DNA of 64,000 bases, taken from assembly GCA_019359695.1 (NCBI GenBank), contig JAHHGV010000018.1, positions 90,668 through 154,667 of the forward strand, written 5' to 3'. Both the position numbers and the translations under genes were made by a program. Positions 43,990-52,244 of this stretch are shown here, piece by piece. Under the pieces are notes generated by a model. That model made no database searches and was not told the DNA's origin. It saw nothing but the letters and a program-made list of their open reading frames with translations. Each line of letters starts with the position of its first letter. The first letter of the stretch is position 1. The stretch is from Brasilonema angustatum HA4187-MV1. GTDB lineage: Bacteria; Cyanobacteriota; Cyanobacteriia; Cyanobacteriales; Nostocaceae.

Positions 43990-46900
43990 ATGTCTTACGA
44001 ACCCCTGCACCACAAGTATCGCCCAAAGAGTTTTGCTGAACTGGTGGGACAAGAGGCGATCGCTACCACCCTAACAAACGCTATCCGCGCCGCCAAAATT
44101 GCCCCTGCCTACCTGTTGACGGGTCCCAGGGGTACAGGGAAAACTTCCAGTGCTCGCATTTTGGCAAAATCGCTTAATTGTCTCAAAAGTGACAAACCCA
44201 CGCCTCAACCCTGTGGCGTGTGTGATGTTTGTCAGGGAATTACTAAGGGCTATTCTTTAGATGTTATTGAAATAGACGCTGCCAGCAACACTGGTGTTGA
44301 TAATATTCGCGAAATTATAGAAAGAGCGCAATTTGCTCCCGTACAGTGTCGGTACAAAGTTTATGTTATTGATGAGTGCCTGACTGGAGACTCTTTGGTC
44401 TTGACTGATAGGGGACTTGTTAGAATTGATGATCCCAATATTAAAGGCAAAAGAGTTCTTAGTTATAATGATTCATCGCTCAAGTGGGAATTCAAGAAAG
44501 TTCTAAGATGGCTAGATCAGGGTGAGCGTCAAACTCTGGTTATTAAAACAACTAACCGAGAAATCAAATGCACGGGCAATCATTTAATTAAAACAGACCA
44601 GGGATGGGTACCAGCAAAAGACGTAAAAGAAGGAATGAGGATACTATCCCCTGTGAATGTGGATGCGGTACTCTCATCTACAAATTTGGCACAGATGGAC
44701 GCATTCGGAAATTTGTTCCTGGGCACCAATTTAAAGGTAATACCTACGGGCAAAAAACATACGACCTGGAATCCATCCTTAAACAAGCTGAATTACTCCG
44801 TCCCTTATGTGCCTGTGGTTGCACAGAAAAACTTGATATCCCTACCTTTTTACAACAAAAAGGTAGAGGACTTGGTAGCATGCAGTCTCACTGGAAAAAA
44901 CATCCATACAAGAAAGGGCACGGAATTTGGGAACTTAGAACAGAACATTTCCTTGCCAATGCCGAAGTTCTCCAACCAGAAACACTGGGACTTATTTACG
45001 GAACGCTACTGGGAGATTGCTCCGTCACTTACCCAAATAAATTCAGTAGATTCCCTAGATTGGCTTGGACACATGGAGAAATCCAGCAAGAATGGCTGGA
45101 GTATAAAGTCTCTCGCCTTCAAGAACTACGACCAAAGCTACGATTGGGACTTAATCAGGGATACGGAAAAACATCAGTTACTTGCAACACATCTTGCCAT
45201 CCCCAACTCAACGATGTCTTTAACATTGTTAAGCCAAATGGAGATAAAAAACTCGTCTCTAAAGACTGGCTTAATCAAATTACCCCAGAAGGACTTGCTT
45301 GGTGGTACATGGATGATGGCTCACTCAGTCTCAGCCCAGAAGGAAGTCCACAAATCCAATTTCACACAGAAGGATATTCTGGCGAAGAAAACCAAATCAT
45401 TGCCAGTTGGCTCACAGCAATTGGTTATCCAGCAACAACAAAGTTTTACACAAGGAGTAGCACTGGCAAAACATACCACTACATATGGATGGGAGCAGAT
45501 GCCAGTAGAAAATGGTTGGCAAACCTCAAACAGTATTCTATCCCCTCAATGGACTACAAGTTTAGAAACGGTCGAGTTTGTTTACCTCGCTGGGATCGAG
45601 AAAGTCTATGACATTGAAGTGGCAGACAACCATAACTTTGTTGCTAACGGGTTACTTGTCCATAACTGTCACATGCTCAGTACACAAGCGTTCAATGCGC
45701 TACTAAAGACACTCGAAGAACCACCGAAACAGGTTGTCTTTGTACTAGCAACAACTGACGCACAACGAGTCTTACCTACCATAATTTCTCGGTGTCAACG
45801 CTTCGACTTTCGCAGAATAGACTTAGAAGCGATGACGAAACACTTGAGTCACATCGCTTACAAAGAAAATATTGATATTACTATCGAAGCGATAACTTTA
45901 ATAGCCCAAATAGCTCAAGGCGGATTGCGAGATGCAGAAAGTCTGCTCGATCAGTTAAGTTTATTGTCGTGTGAAATCACACCTGAGCGAGTTTGGGATT
46001 TGGTTGGTTCAGTTAGCGAACGCGATTTACTTTTCTTGCTGAATGCGATCGCCTCTGACAACCCAGAAGCTGTTTTAGATTGCACTCGTCAAATCTTAGA
46101 TCGCGGTCGAGAACCTTTGATTATTCTCCAAAATCTCGCTGCATTTTACCGAGATTTACTCATAGCTAAAACTGCCTCTGGTCGCAACGATTTAGTTGCT
46201 TGTACTCCCCAAACTTGGGAAGCACTGATTGATTTTGCCCAACACTTTGAGATCAGCACAATCTTGGTGGGACAGCAACATTTGCGAACCGCTGAAGTGC
46301 AACTAAAAAACACCACACAACCGCGTTTGTGGTTAGAGGTGACGTTGCTGGGATTGTTACCCTCAGCTCATATCTCTGTTGTGCAAAACGGTAGAGGCGC
46401 AGTTTCCGTACCAACGATTTCGCCGCCTACAGTTTCACCATCTCTAGGAAAAAGCGAACAAAACTCAATTACAAGCCATCAACCACCTTCAGTATCAGCA
46501 CCAGAAAACAATTCAAAAACTGTAGAAGAAGTCAAAATTGACCAAACGCATACCTTAGCAAAAACTTCTGCTACCCCCTCATCACCACAACAAACCCCGA
46601 TTTCTCCTAATCCTCCAAAACCACACCCCGAAATAGAAGCACCTATTTCAGTATCCCAAACAGAGGAAGTTAGTCAGAGTATAGAAATAGACTTCACTCA
46701 AGTTTGGCAGCGAGTGCTGAGTAATCTCCAGCCAATCTCAAGGCGGGAGCTACTGCGTCAAATGTGCGATCTTATTGAATTTGATGGTACTGTAGCTCGT
46801 GTTGGTGTTAAAGAAAAATGGTATAAACAAGTACAAACATATCATCCCATAATCGCAGCAGCATTTAAAGAAACTTTTAAATCCGAAGTCAAGATAAACC

Positions 46901-47286
46901 TAGAAATAGCAACGACATCAACTTCTATCCCACCATCAACTTCTCCTCAAAAAAAGCCCACAACTCGTCCCAGTTATGAACCACCATCCGCGCCTTCTCC
47001 TGAAGTTCCCAAATCAACCAAACCACCGATAACAAAATCCCCAAATCCAGTAAATACTGCTGCGGCGGAAACTTCAGACACAACTCACCGCAGTGATCCA
47101 CCGTCGCCAACTCAACCTCAAGCGTCCACACCTGATTGGGAGGTTGATGAAGTCGCAGCCGCCGCACAACGTCTTGCACAATTCTTTGATGGAGAAATCA
47201 TCCGATTGGCAGATGAAATAGAACGACCGACTTCTACAACCCCAAGTGAGTGGGAAGCTCAACCAGAAGCTGATGATGAATTTTAA
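43990..47286 (+). CDS. dnaX: DNA polymerase III subunits gamma/tau precursor, interrupted by an intein
   Basis: A 1098-residue precursor that would splice to about 668. The N-extein has YEPLHHKYRPKSFAELVGQE, Walker A GPRGTGKTSS, a four-Cys zinc module (LNC...CGVCDVC) and EIDAASNTGVDNIRE. The intein begins exactly after VYVIDE (Walker B), and the C-extein resumes with CHMLSTQAFNALLKTLEEPP, then sensor and domain III motifs and a Pro/Ser/Thr-rich C-terminus ending in an acidic tail. It loads the sliding clamp in the replisome. ATG 43990 (MSYEPLHH) is preferred over an in-frame TTG at 43975. The insertion at the active site means no clamp-loader ATPase without splicing. Strand and frame are continuous throughout. 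Confidence 0.96.
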   Translation: MSYEPLHHKYRPKSFAELVGQEAIATTLTNAIRAAKIAPAYLLTGPRGTGKTSSARILAKSLNCLKSDKPTPQPCGVCDVCQGITKGYSLDVIEIDAASNTGVDNIREIIERAQFAPVQCRYKVYVIDECLTGDSLVLTDRGLVRIDDPNIKGKRVLSYNDSSLKWEFKKVLRWLDQGERQTLVIKTTNREIKCTGNHLIKTDQGWVPAKDVKEGMRILSPVNVDAVLSSTNLAQMDAFGNLFLGTNLKVIPTGKKHTTWNPSLNKLNYSVPYVPVVAQKNLISLPFYNKKVEDLVACSLTGKNIHTRKGTEFGNLEQNISLPMPKFSNQKHWDLFTERYWEIAPSLTQINSVDSLDWLGHMEKSSKNGWSIKSLAFKNYDQSYDWDLIRDTEKHQLLATHLAIPNSTMSLTLLSQMEIKNSSLKTGLIKLPQKDLLGGTWMMAHSVSAQKEVHKSNFTQKDILAKKTKSLPVGSQQLVIQQQQSFTQGVALAKHTTTYGWEQMPVENGWQTSNSILSPQWTTSLETVEFVYLAGIEKVYDIEVADNHNFVANGLLVHNCHMLSTQAFNALLKTLEEPPKQVVFVLATTDAQRVLPTIISRCQRFDFRRIDLEAMTKHLSHIAYKENIDITIEAITLIAQIAQGGLRDAESLLDQLSLLSCEITPERVWDLVGSVSERDLLFLLNAIASDNPEAVLDCTRQILDRGREPLIILQNLAAFYRDLLIAKTASGRNDLVACTPQTWEALIDFAQHFEISTILVGQQHLRTAEVQLKNTTQPRLWLEVTLLGLLPSAHISVVQNGRGAVSVPTISPPTVSPSLGKSEQNSITSHQPPSVSAPENNSKTVEEVKIDQTHTLAKTSATPSSPQQTPISPNPPKPHPEIEAPISVSQTEEVSQSIEIDFTQVWQRVLSNLQPISRRELLRQMCDLIEFDGTVARVGVKEKWYKQVQTYHPIIAAAFKETFKSEVKINLEIATTSTSIPPSTSPQKKPTTRPSYEPPSAPSPEVPKSTKPPITKSPNPVNTAAAETSDTTHRSDPPSPTQPQASTPDWEVDEVAAAAQRLAQFFDGEIIRLADEIERPTSTTPSEWEAQPEADDEF
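44377..45666 (+). other. DnaX intein, 430 residues, splicing domain in the dnaX frame
   Basis: It starts with Cys (CLTGDSLVLTDRG, block A), has block B at CTGNHLIKTDQGW, and ends in blocks F and G (EKVYDIEVADNHNFVANGLL, VHN) followed by Cys of the C-extein: the standard Cys...His-Asn/Cys splice chemistry. It is exactly 1290 bases, the length I recall for the Synechocystis DnaX intein at the same VIDE/CHML site. The roughly 335 residues between block B and block F, read in this frame, show no LAGLIDADG or HNH motif and look like an unselected but stop-free peptide. The endonuclease lies instead in another frame over the same bases. Confidence 0.93.
44604..45611 (+). CDS. LAGLIDADG homing endonuclease nested in the intein in a different reading frame
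   Basis: 335 residues in the -1 frame relative to dnaX. The N-terminus is basic (MGTSKRRKRR) with two Cys-rich knuckles, CECGCG (Cys17/19/21) and CACGC (Cys69/71/73), probably DNA-binding zinc modules. Two LAGLIDADG motifs follow: LGLIYGTLLGD (Asp138) and LAWWYMDDGS (Asp237/238), spaced about 100 residues as in monomeric enzymes. It begins just after intein block B and its TGA (45609-45611) lies within block F, so it uses nearly all of the intein's endonuclease region. No good Shine-Dalgarno sequence precedes the ATG, and the frame is closed by TAA at 44589-44591, so this ATG or ribosomal frameshifting is the only entry. It probably cuts intein-less dnaX to spread the element. Confidence 0.88.
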   Translation: MGTSKRRKRRNEDTIPCECGCGTLIYKFGTDGRIRKFVPGHQFKGNTYGQKTYDLESILKQAELLRPLCACGCTEKLDIPTFLQQKGRGLGSMQSHWKKHPYKKGHGIWELRTEHFLANAEVLQPETLGLIYGTLLGDCSVTYPNKFSRFPRLAWTHGEIQQEWLEYKVSRLQELRPKLRLGLNQGYGKTSVTCNTSCHPQLNDVFNIVKPNGDKKLVSKDWLNQITPEGLAWWYMDDGSLSLSPEGSPQIQFHTEGYSGEENQIIASWLTAIGYPATTKFYTRSSTGKTYHYIWMGADASRKWLANLKQYSIPSMDYKFRNGRVCLPRWDRESL

Positions 47287-47388
47287 ATCAGTGAACAGTG
47301 AACAGTAAACAGCAAACAGTAAACAAGGGGTGGACGAGTCCGTTTCCTACCTGATAACTGATAACTGATAACTGCTAACTGGTCACTG
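47287..47388. repeat. Short tandem repeats downstream of dnaX
   Basis: GTGAACAGTGAACAG/AGTAAACAGCAAACAG units followed by GATAACTGATAACTGATAACTG heptamers. Same family as the array at 12749-12895. It separates the convergent dnaX and mgdA genes. Confidence 0.8.
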
Positions 47389-47391
47389 TGT

Positions 47392-48807
47392 TTATTCTTC
47401 ATCTTTACCTTGATGTACCGTTTTCACCCATTTCAACCGTTTAGGACGTACTGACATCCGGGCGGTTGTGCTACTTATGACCACTATCCAGTGGAGCATA
47501 TACAATGTGCCACGCAATGTCTGGAGGAGCAGCAGAAGATAGGTAGATATTTTGAATTCCTTATCTTGACGTCGTATACGCCGTAGACCAGCAAACATCC
47601 CCGTAATTGACAGCGTTATCGTCAAGCCTGTGACTGGACTCAAAATGAGTGGACGATGTCGTGCGATCGCCATCAATAAATCTGGCACAGTCGCTGTGGG
47701 TAAAATGTACTGGATCAGCAGAAACACGAATAGATTCCAGGTTTTGCGCGTACCCATGCGGTTTCTGAGAATCAAATCCCAGTAATCCAGATACCGCTGA
47801 TATCCACCTTCTGCCCAACGGTTACGCTGATGCCAAAGGGCGATCGCATTGGTCACACCCTCTTCTTCTACCGTTGGGTTGAATACACACTCAATATCCC
47901 ATTTCTCTAGATGTAAGCGCAGTGTCAGATCCAAATCATCGGTAATTGTTTCTTCATTCCAGCCACCGCAACACAAAAGTGCTTTTCGCCGGACAAATTG
48001 ACCGTTACCCCGCAGTTCGCCAATAACACCATTCGTAGTCCGTTGGTGTTGTAGGAATGTATCAAATGCCATTTCTGACGCTTGACCTTTTGTCCAGAAA
48101 TTCTCTTTGGCATTGGCGATCGCCTTTCGTACCTGCACTGCACCTACGTTCTCTCGTTGAAACAACGGTATGACACGCTGTAACAAATCTGGTGAAACTT
48201 GGGCATCGGCATCAAATACCGCCAAAATTTCTCCTTTTGTCAGCGCTAACACCTGATTCAACGCTCCTGATTTTCCTCCTCCTGCTTCTGGCTTTCGTTG
48301 CAGTACTTTGAGTTGGTCGTATTCTTGGGCTAGTTCTGATAGTAACTGCGGCGTCCTATCGCTGCTGTTATCATCAATGATCCAGACTTCGTATTCACCT
48401 TCTGGGTAATCTAGATTACAAAGATTTTTGACTAATCTGCCAATAACTGCTTCTTCATTTTTGGCTGCCACCAACACAGACACAGATGGCAAATCTCCCT
48501 GCATTTGTTCTGGGTGGGGTTTGGCTCGGGCGAACACTATCACAAAGGCATGAAATCCTATGATAGTGGTCAGTCCCAATACAAACAAACTCCCCCAAGA
48601 AACTAAATGTAGAGCGATAGTACCACTCCAGACTATCGTCAAAACTAGAGCGGCTTTGCGTCTACGACCTTGAAACCGGGATGGAGGAGACACGCTTACG
48701 GATGTCTCCTCCTCCAACTCCTCTGAACCAGATAGATCAGATAATAGGGAATTGAGCGGATCAAGCTCGTTGTAAGAATCGTTTTCGGGCCAGGAATTCG
48801 CTGGCAT
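47392..48807 (-). CDS. mgdA: Beta-monoglucosyldiacylglycerol synthase (GT2)
   Basis: 471 residues. N-terminal soluble stretch, two membrane segments (about 52-92), then a GT2 catalytic domain: SVLVAAKNEEAV, WIIDDNSSDRTP, VFDADAQVSPDL (DxD), ELRGNGQFVRR, EETITDDLDL and QRNRWAEGGYQRYLDYWDLI (QxxRW-like). Two or more membrane segments follow (FLLIQYILPTATVPDLLMAI, LTITLSITGMFAGL, YLLLLLQTLRGTLYMLHWIV). The pattern and termini match the cyanobacterial enzyme that transfers glucose from UDP-glucose to diacylglycerol, the first step of thylakoid galactolipid synthesis. It overlaps the radical SAM gene by 47 bases, so the pair is translationally linked. Confidence 0.85.
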   Translation of the reverse strand: MPANSWPENDSYNELDPLNSLLSDLSGSEELEEETSVSVSPPSRFQGRRRKAALVLTIVWSGTIALHLVSWGSLFVLGLTTIIGFHAFVIVFARAKPHPEQMQGDLPSVSVLVAAKNEEAVIGRLVKNLCNLDYPEGEYEVWIIDDNSSDRTPQLLSELAQEYDQLKVLQRKPEAGGGKSGALNQVLALTKGEILAVFDADAQVSPDLLQRVIPLFQRENVGAVQVRKAIANAKENFWTKGQASEMAFDTFLQHQRTTNGVIGELRGNGQFVRRKALLCCGGWNEETITDDLDLTLRLHLEKWDIECVFNPTVEEEGVTNAIALWHQRNRWAEGGYQRYLDYWDLILRNRMGTRKTWNLFVFLLIQYILPTATVPDLLMAIARHRPLILSPVTGLTITLSITGMFAGLRRIRRQDKEFKISTYLLLLLQTLRGTLYMLHWIVVISSTTARMSVRPKRLKWVKTVHQGKDEE

Positions 48808-49735
48808 AGGTTACTTGATTTAACCACCAATATTTATCTACACCCATAAAGAAGCTGGGTATTAGGTAACACCAAACTGTGCATCCTTCACATACCTTGA
48901 GCTTACCTTGAGACTGGCGGTATTTTTCAACTTCCTCAGACTCGCGATACAGCTCGTAAAGTCGCCCATTAATGGGAACTCCACTTTGAGCGAAGTGGTA
49001 GCAAGGTAGCAGCAATTCGTCATTAGGAGAAATAGCAATGACAGCATCTACCGCTTTACAGCGGGGATTTTTTGTATCATTGCCCCCAGCCTCAATAAAA
49101 GCTAGTGCAGCCTTATTGTAACCGACATTGTTATATTTCTTCGCAGTGACTTCTATTGCCGTTACCATTTCTGGTGTCGGATTTTTGTTCGAGTTGTAGT
49201 GTTCGTGTGCTGTGAAGGCAGGATTTAGCCAAACCCGAACACCAAGTTTTTTGCCTAATTCTCCAATTTCTTCTATCCGCTGGTAATTCTGAGCGGTGAC
49301 AGTGTGGTTGAGTACAGGGTATTCTCCAAAAGACTTGGCGATCGCCACCGACTCAACCAAGTTGTCAAAAATTTTGACTCCCCGAGACTGATCGTGAGTA
49401 TCAGCATCTGAACCATCTAAGGAAAAATTTAAATAATCTATTAATCCCTGAATTTCCTTAGCTTTCTTCGGATACAGAATGGTGTTTGTCGTCATACTGG
49501 TGGCAAAACCCAAACGTTTCGCCTCTGTATAAATTTGTCCCACATCATTCCGCAGGAGTGGCTCACCACCTGTAAAATCTACATATTTGACTCCCAAGCG
49601 GCGTAAATCCTTCAAATTGTGCTTGATTGTTTCTAAATCTGCTTCTTTACCAGGTTCAAGTGACCAAATATTACAAAAATGACATCTAGCGTTACAACGG
49701 TAGGTCAAGTAGTAGTTTGCAACCAGTGGAGCCAT
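48761..49735 (-). CDS. Radical SAM protein with SPASM-like C-terminal cysteines
   Basis: 324 residues. CNARCHFCNIW (CX3CX2C) binds the [4Fe-4S]-SAM cluster; YVDFTGGEPLLRND is the GGEP motif for SAM, and NFSLDGSDADTHDQ is typical of strand 4. C-terminal Cys residues (NPRCK, LPCYHF, VCEGCTVWC) form a likely auxiliary cluster region. The substrate is unknown; such proteins modify lipids, peptides or cofactors. It ends inside the start of mgdA (47-base overlap), so a role in the same lipid pathway is possible, though unproven. A repeat-dense region lies upstream. Confidence 0.88.
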   Translation of the reverse strand: MAPLVANYYLTYRCNARCHFCNIWSLEPGKEADLETIKHNLKDLRRLGVKYVDFTGGEPLLRNDVGQIYTEAKRLGFATSMTTNTILYPKKAKEIQGLIDYLNFSLDGSDADTHDQSRGVKIFDNLVESVAIAKSFGEYPVLNHTVTAQNYQRIEEIGELGKKLGVRVWLNPAFTAHEHYNSNKNPTPEMVTAIEVTAKKYNNVGYNKAALAFIEAGGNDTKNPRCKAVDAVIAISPNDELLLPCYHFAQSGVPINGRLYELYRESEEVEKYRQSQGKLKVCEGCTVWCYLIPSFFMGVDKYWWLNQVTYASEFLARKRFLQRA

Positions 49736-50440
49736 AGGGTAAAACCACTTAAGTGTTCTTTAGGACATCTTTAAACAAAAAGTCAAAACTGAAAAGTCAA
49801 TACCGCAACGGGTGCGGGTGTAAGGGCTTGAATCGTTCGGACGCTTGGCGAAGACTTCGGACGTTCGGCGAAGCCCACCAGCAATAAAAGACCACCCTTA
49901 CGGGTATGTCCTCCGGACACGCTACGCGTTCCACCAGCACTCTTGGTAGGGGAGCCAGTGCGTTGCGGTGAATCCAGCGCGAATGACGGCTTTCCCGACC
50001 TAGGCGACTGGTGGAACGCGTTAACTCCGGCCCCCTTAGGGGCTAGCGGAACCGTTCGGCACGGGACCGTGCCCGTTAGGCGCAGCCGTGGCGTTAGCCA
50101 TAGGGCTCAGGTTCTCCCCGAAGGGGGGTTCCCCCCGTTGTAGCACCTGGCGTTTTCCCGACAGCCAGGCGACGAGCGTTTCCGGAGGGCTATGGGGGAG
50201 AACCTATGCCTTCCGGGCACGCTGCGAAGAGCGGTTCCGCTTCGCTTTAGACCTCTGGGCGTCCGCGCTGCCTCACCCCGGCACTGTCCTCCCCTACACC
50301 CTACACCCCCAGTCTTGGTAAAAACACAAAAATTATTCTCCTCACCTCAATGGATACTAAACAAACATTTTTTCGGAATACTATTGACACAAATCATTAA
50401 ACTACGCAAAGAGTCAAGTTACTTAAGGAGTATTTATAAT
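49736..50440. repeat. GC-rich repeat mosaic upstream of the EbsA-like gene
   Basis: About 700 bases with no supported gene. From 49800 to 50320 it is far more GC-rich than its surroundings and made of back-to-back palindromic units (e.g. CGGACACGCTACGCGTTCC, GGCACGGGACCGTGCCCG, CCCCGAAGGGG). Segments 49949-49968 and 50125-50153 recur, adjacent, at 58512-58531 and 58531-58559. All six frames are open in places only because stops are rare in GC-rich DNA. The last 70 bases are AT-rich and hold the EbsA-like promoter and AAGGAG site. Confidence 0.75.
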
Positions 50441-50812
50441 ATGTCATTTGAACAACTGCAGCCAGCAACTCAACAACAAGCAAGCGTCTACTTGCCTTAC
50501 ATTCAGGGTAACAAGCGTAACTTCTTACCTCATGCGATTAGTGTTTATCAAAAGGGTATTTTGGAGGGATACCGCAAGATAGAAGGCAGTGATAACATTC
50601 CCTTTGTCGCCACTTGGAATGTTGCGACTCTGCCCTCAGACTTGACCCGTTGCCGAATGCAGTTTGATGGCAACGCCGAGTTGAGTTATGAAGTCATGAT
50701 GGCAAGCTTTGAGTTTATTAATTTTTTAATTGAATTCATAGAAAATTACGAACGCTATCACGTCACTGATTTTTCTCAAGTATTTTACCGCAAACTTCTG
50801 CGTTTTGAATGA
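50441..50812 (+). CDS. ebsA: EbsA-like protein (type IV pilus/biofilm-linked)
   Basis: 123 residues beginning MSFEQLQPATQQQASVYLPY, with conserved-looking blocks ILEGYRKIEGSDNIPFVATW, NVATLPSDLTRCRMQFDGN and FEFINFLIEFIENYERY. I associate this pattern with EbsA, a small cyanobacterial protein needed for type IV pilus assembly and biofilm self-suppression; the assignment is from memory and moderate in confidence. AAGGAG lies 10 bases before ATG 50441. The frame stays open upstream through a GC-rich repeat, which is not part of the gene. The next gene, a DRTGG protein, is 314 bases downstream. Confidence 0.65.
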   Translation: MSFEQLQPATQQQASVYLPYIQGNKRNFLPHAISVYQKGILEGYRKIEGSDNIPFVATWNVATLPSDLTRCRMQFDGNAELSYEVMMASFEFINFLIEFIENYERYHVTDFSQVFYRKLLRFE

Positions 50813-51126
50813 ATTATTATACGCTATTTTGACCAGGTCATTCTATCATTGTCGGTTTTGGCTATGCTACCGTAAAAAAAAGCTGTTGTTAGAATCATCA
50901 ACATTTCCTTAAGTTGAGCAATCATTCCTATGGTTGAGTAGAAGTTCCCTTGAGCGCTACGGGCTTTGCCCGTATACCTTGCTTTTTTGTGCTTCCTACA
51001 GAAAAATTGTGCGAATGATAAAGCAGTGTGTCCGTAAGTTTTGTGGATAGACTATCTACAGCTAAAATCAAACTGACTGCTAAACGTTGAAAGTTACCTA
51101 AACTTTTGTAAAGTAGGAGTGCATGT
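50813..51126. other. Intergenic region with one hairpin
   Basis: 314 bases. One short hairpin (TACGGGC at 50958-50964, loop TTT, GCCCGTA to 50974) of the dispersed type lies in it. No gene seen. The end carries AGGAG for the DRTGG gene. Confidence 0.5.
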
Positions 51127-52221
51127 GTGCCAAAGTCCGCTAAGCATTTATTAATTGGATCTACGGAGGCTTACTGCGGGAAATCTGCAACAGTCCTAGG
51201 TTTGTCTTATCAACTACAGCTAAAGGGACTGGATATTGGCTATGGCAAACCGCTAGGTACTTGTTTAAGTGAATCTGCAGGAACGATGGTTGAGGAAGAT
51301 GTTCAATTTATTGCTGACAGTCTCAACTTACCAAAAAACCGCGTTGCACCCACGATGCTGGCTTTAAATGAAGTAGCGGTGCAAAAACGTTTACAAGGGT
51401 TAGACAAGACCAATTATCAAAAGTTATTAGCGCAGCAATATTCGCAAATACAAGTCGGCGACTTGGTGTTACTAGAAGGTCCAGGTAACTTGGAAGAAGG
51501 CAGTTTGTTTGATTTGTCTTTGCTGCAAGTAGCAGAAGTGGTGGATGCTGCGGTACTTTTGGTCGCACGCTATAAATCGCTGCTTTTAGTTGAAGCACTG
51601 TTGTGTGCTAAACAACGTCTGGGCGATCGCTTAGTTGGTGTTGTCATCAATGATATTCCTGCAGAACAATTACAAGCCGTCAATACCACTATCCGTCCGT
51701 TTTTAGAACAGCAGGATATCCCTGTGCTGGGGATGTTACCGAAAAGTGTTGTGTTATGCAGTGTTAGCGTGCGTGAACTGGTAAACCAGTTAAAAGCGGA
51801 AGTTCTTTGCTGTGGCGATCGCCTGGATTTGATGGTGGAAAGTTTGGCAATTGGGGCGATGAATGTCAATGCAGCGGTAAAGTATTTTGGTATGCGCCGG
51901 AATATGGCAGTAGTTACAGGGGGCGATCGCATAGAAATTCAGCAAGCGGCTTTGGAAACTTCCACCCAATGCCTAATCCTCACCGGACAATTACCTCCTC
52001 CTCCCTTTATTCTCAATCGCGCAGAAGAACTTGAAATCCCAATCTTATCAGTTGATTTAGATACCTTAACAACTGTGGAAATTATTAACCGCACTTTTGG
52101 TACAGTTCGTGTCCATGAACCTCTAAAAGTCCAGTGCATTCGCCATCTCATGGCTCAACATTTTGATGTTGATCGCTTGCTTGCTTTGCTGAATTTAAAT
52201 CCAGCAGCGGCACTATCTTGA
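51127..52221 (+). CDS. BioD-like/DRTGG domain protein (phosphotransacetylase family)
   Basis: 364 residues. The N-terminal domain has a P-loop variant (LIGSTEAYCGKSATVLGLSY), ALLLVARYKS-like strands and VVINDIPAEQ, as in dethiobiotin synthetase-like AAA_26 proteins. The C-terminal half carries a DRTGG-type domain (MNVNAAVKYFGMRRNMAVVT, GGDRIEIQQAAL, LILTGQLPPPP). The combination is that of the non-catalytic N-terminal part of some Pta enzymes, here without the acetyltransferase domain, so a sensor or regulator is more likely than an enzyme. GTG start with AGGAG six bases upstream. In some cyanobacteria such genes are near ebsA. Confidence 0.87.
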   Translation: MPKSAKHLLIGSTEAYCGKSATVLGLSYQLQLKGLDIGYGKPLGTCLSESAGTMVEEDVQFIADSLNLPKNRVAPTMLALNEVAVQKRLQGLDKTNYQKLLAQQYSQIQVGDLVLLEGPGNLEEGSLFDLSLLQVAEVVDAAVLLVARYKSLLLVEALLCAKQRLGDRLVGVVINDIPAEQLQAVNTTIRPFLEQQDIPVLGMLPKSVVLCSVSVRELVNQLKAEVLCCGDRLDLMVESLAIGAMNVNAAVKYFGMRRNMAVVTGGDRIEIQQAALETSTQCLILTGQLPPPPFILNRAEELEIPILSVDLDTLTTVEIINRTFGTVRVHEPLKVQCIRHLMAQHFDVDRLLALLNLNPAAALS

Positions 52222-52244
52222 AAATTCTTAACACTAAGTTCGAT

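Noticed and set aside
44592..44640. Canonical -1 slippery heptamer for producing the endonuclease
   Set aside because: Only AAAA runs out of phase with an X XXY YYZ heptamer are present.
44580..44786. Minus-strand frame of 68 codons within the intein
   Set aside because: Shadow of two overlapping plus-strand genes, with no ribosome-binding site or motif.
49943..50440. Reading frames through the GC-rich region upstream of the EbsA-like gene
   Set aside because: High GC lowers stop frequency. Sequences are repeat-derived, and the real gene has its own ATG and AAGGAG at 50441.
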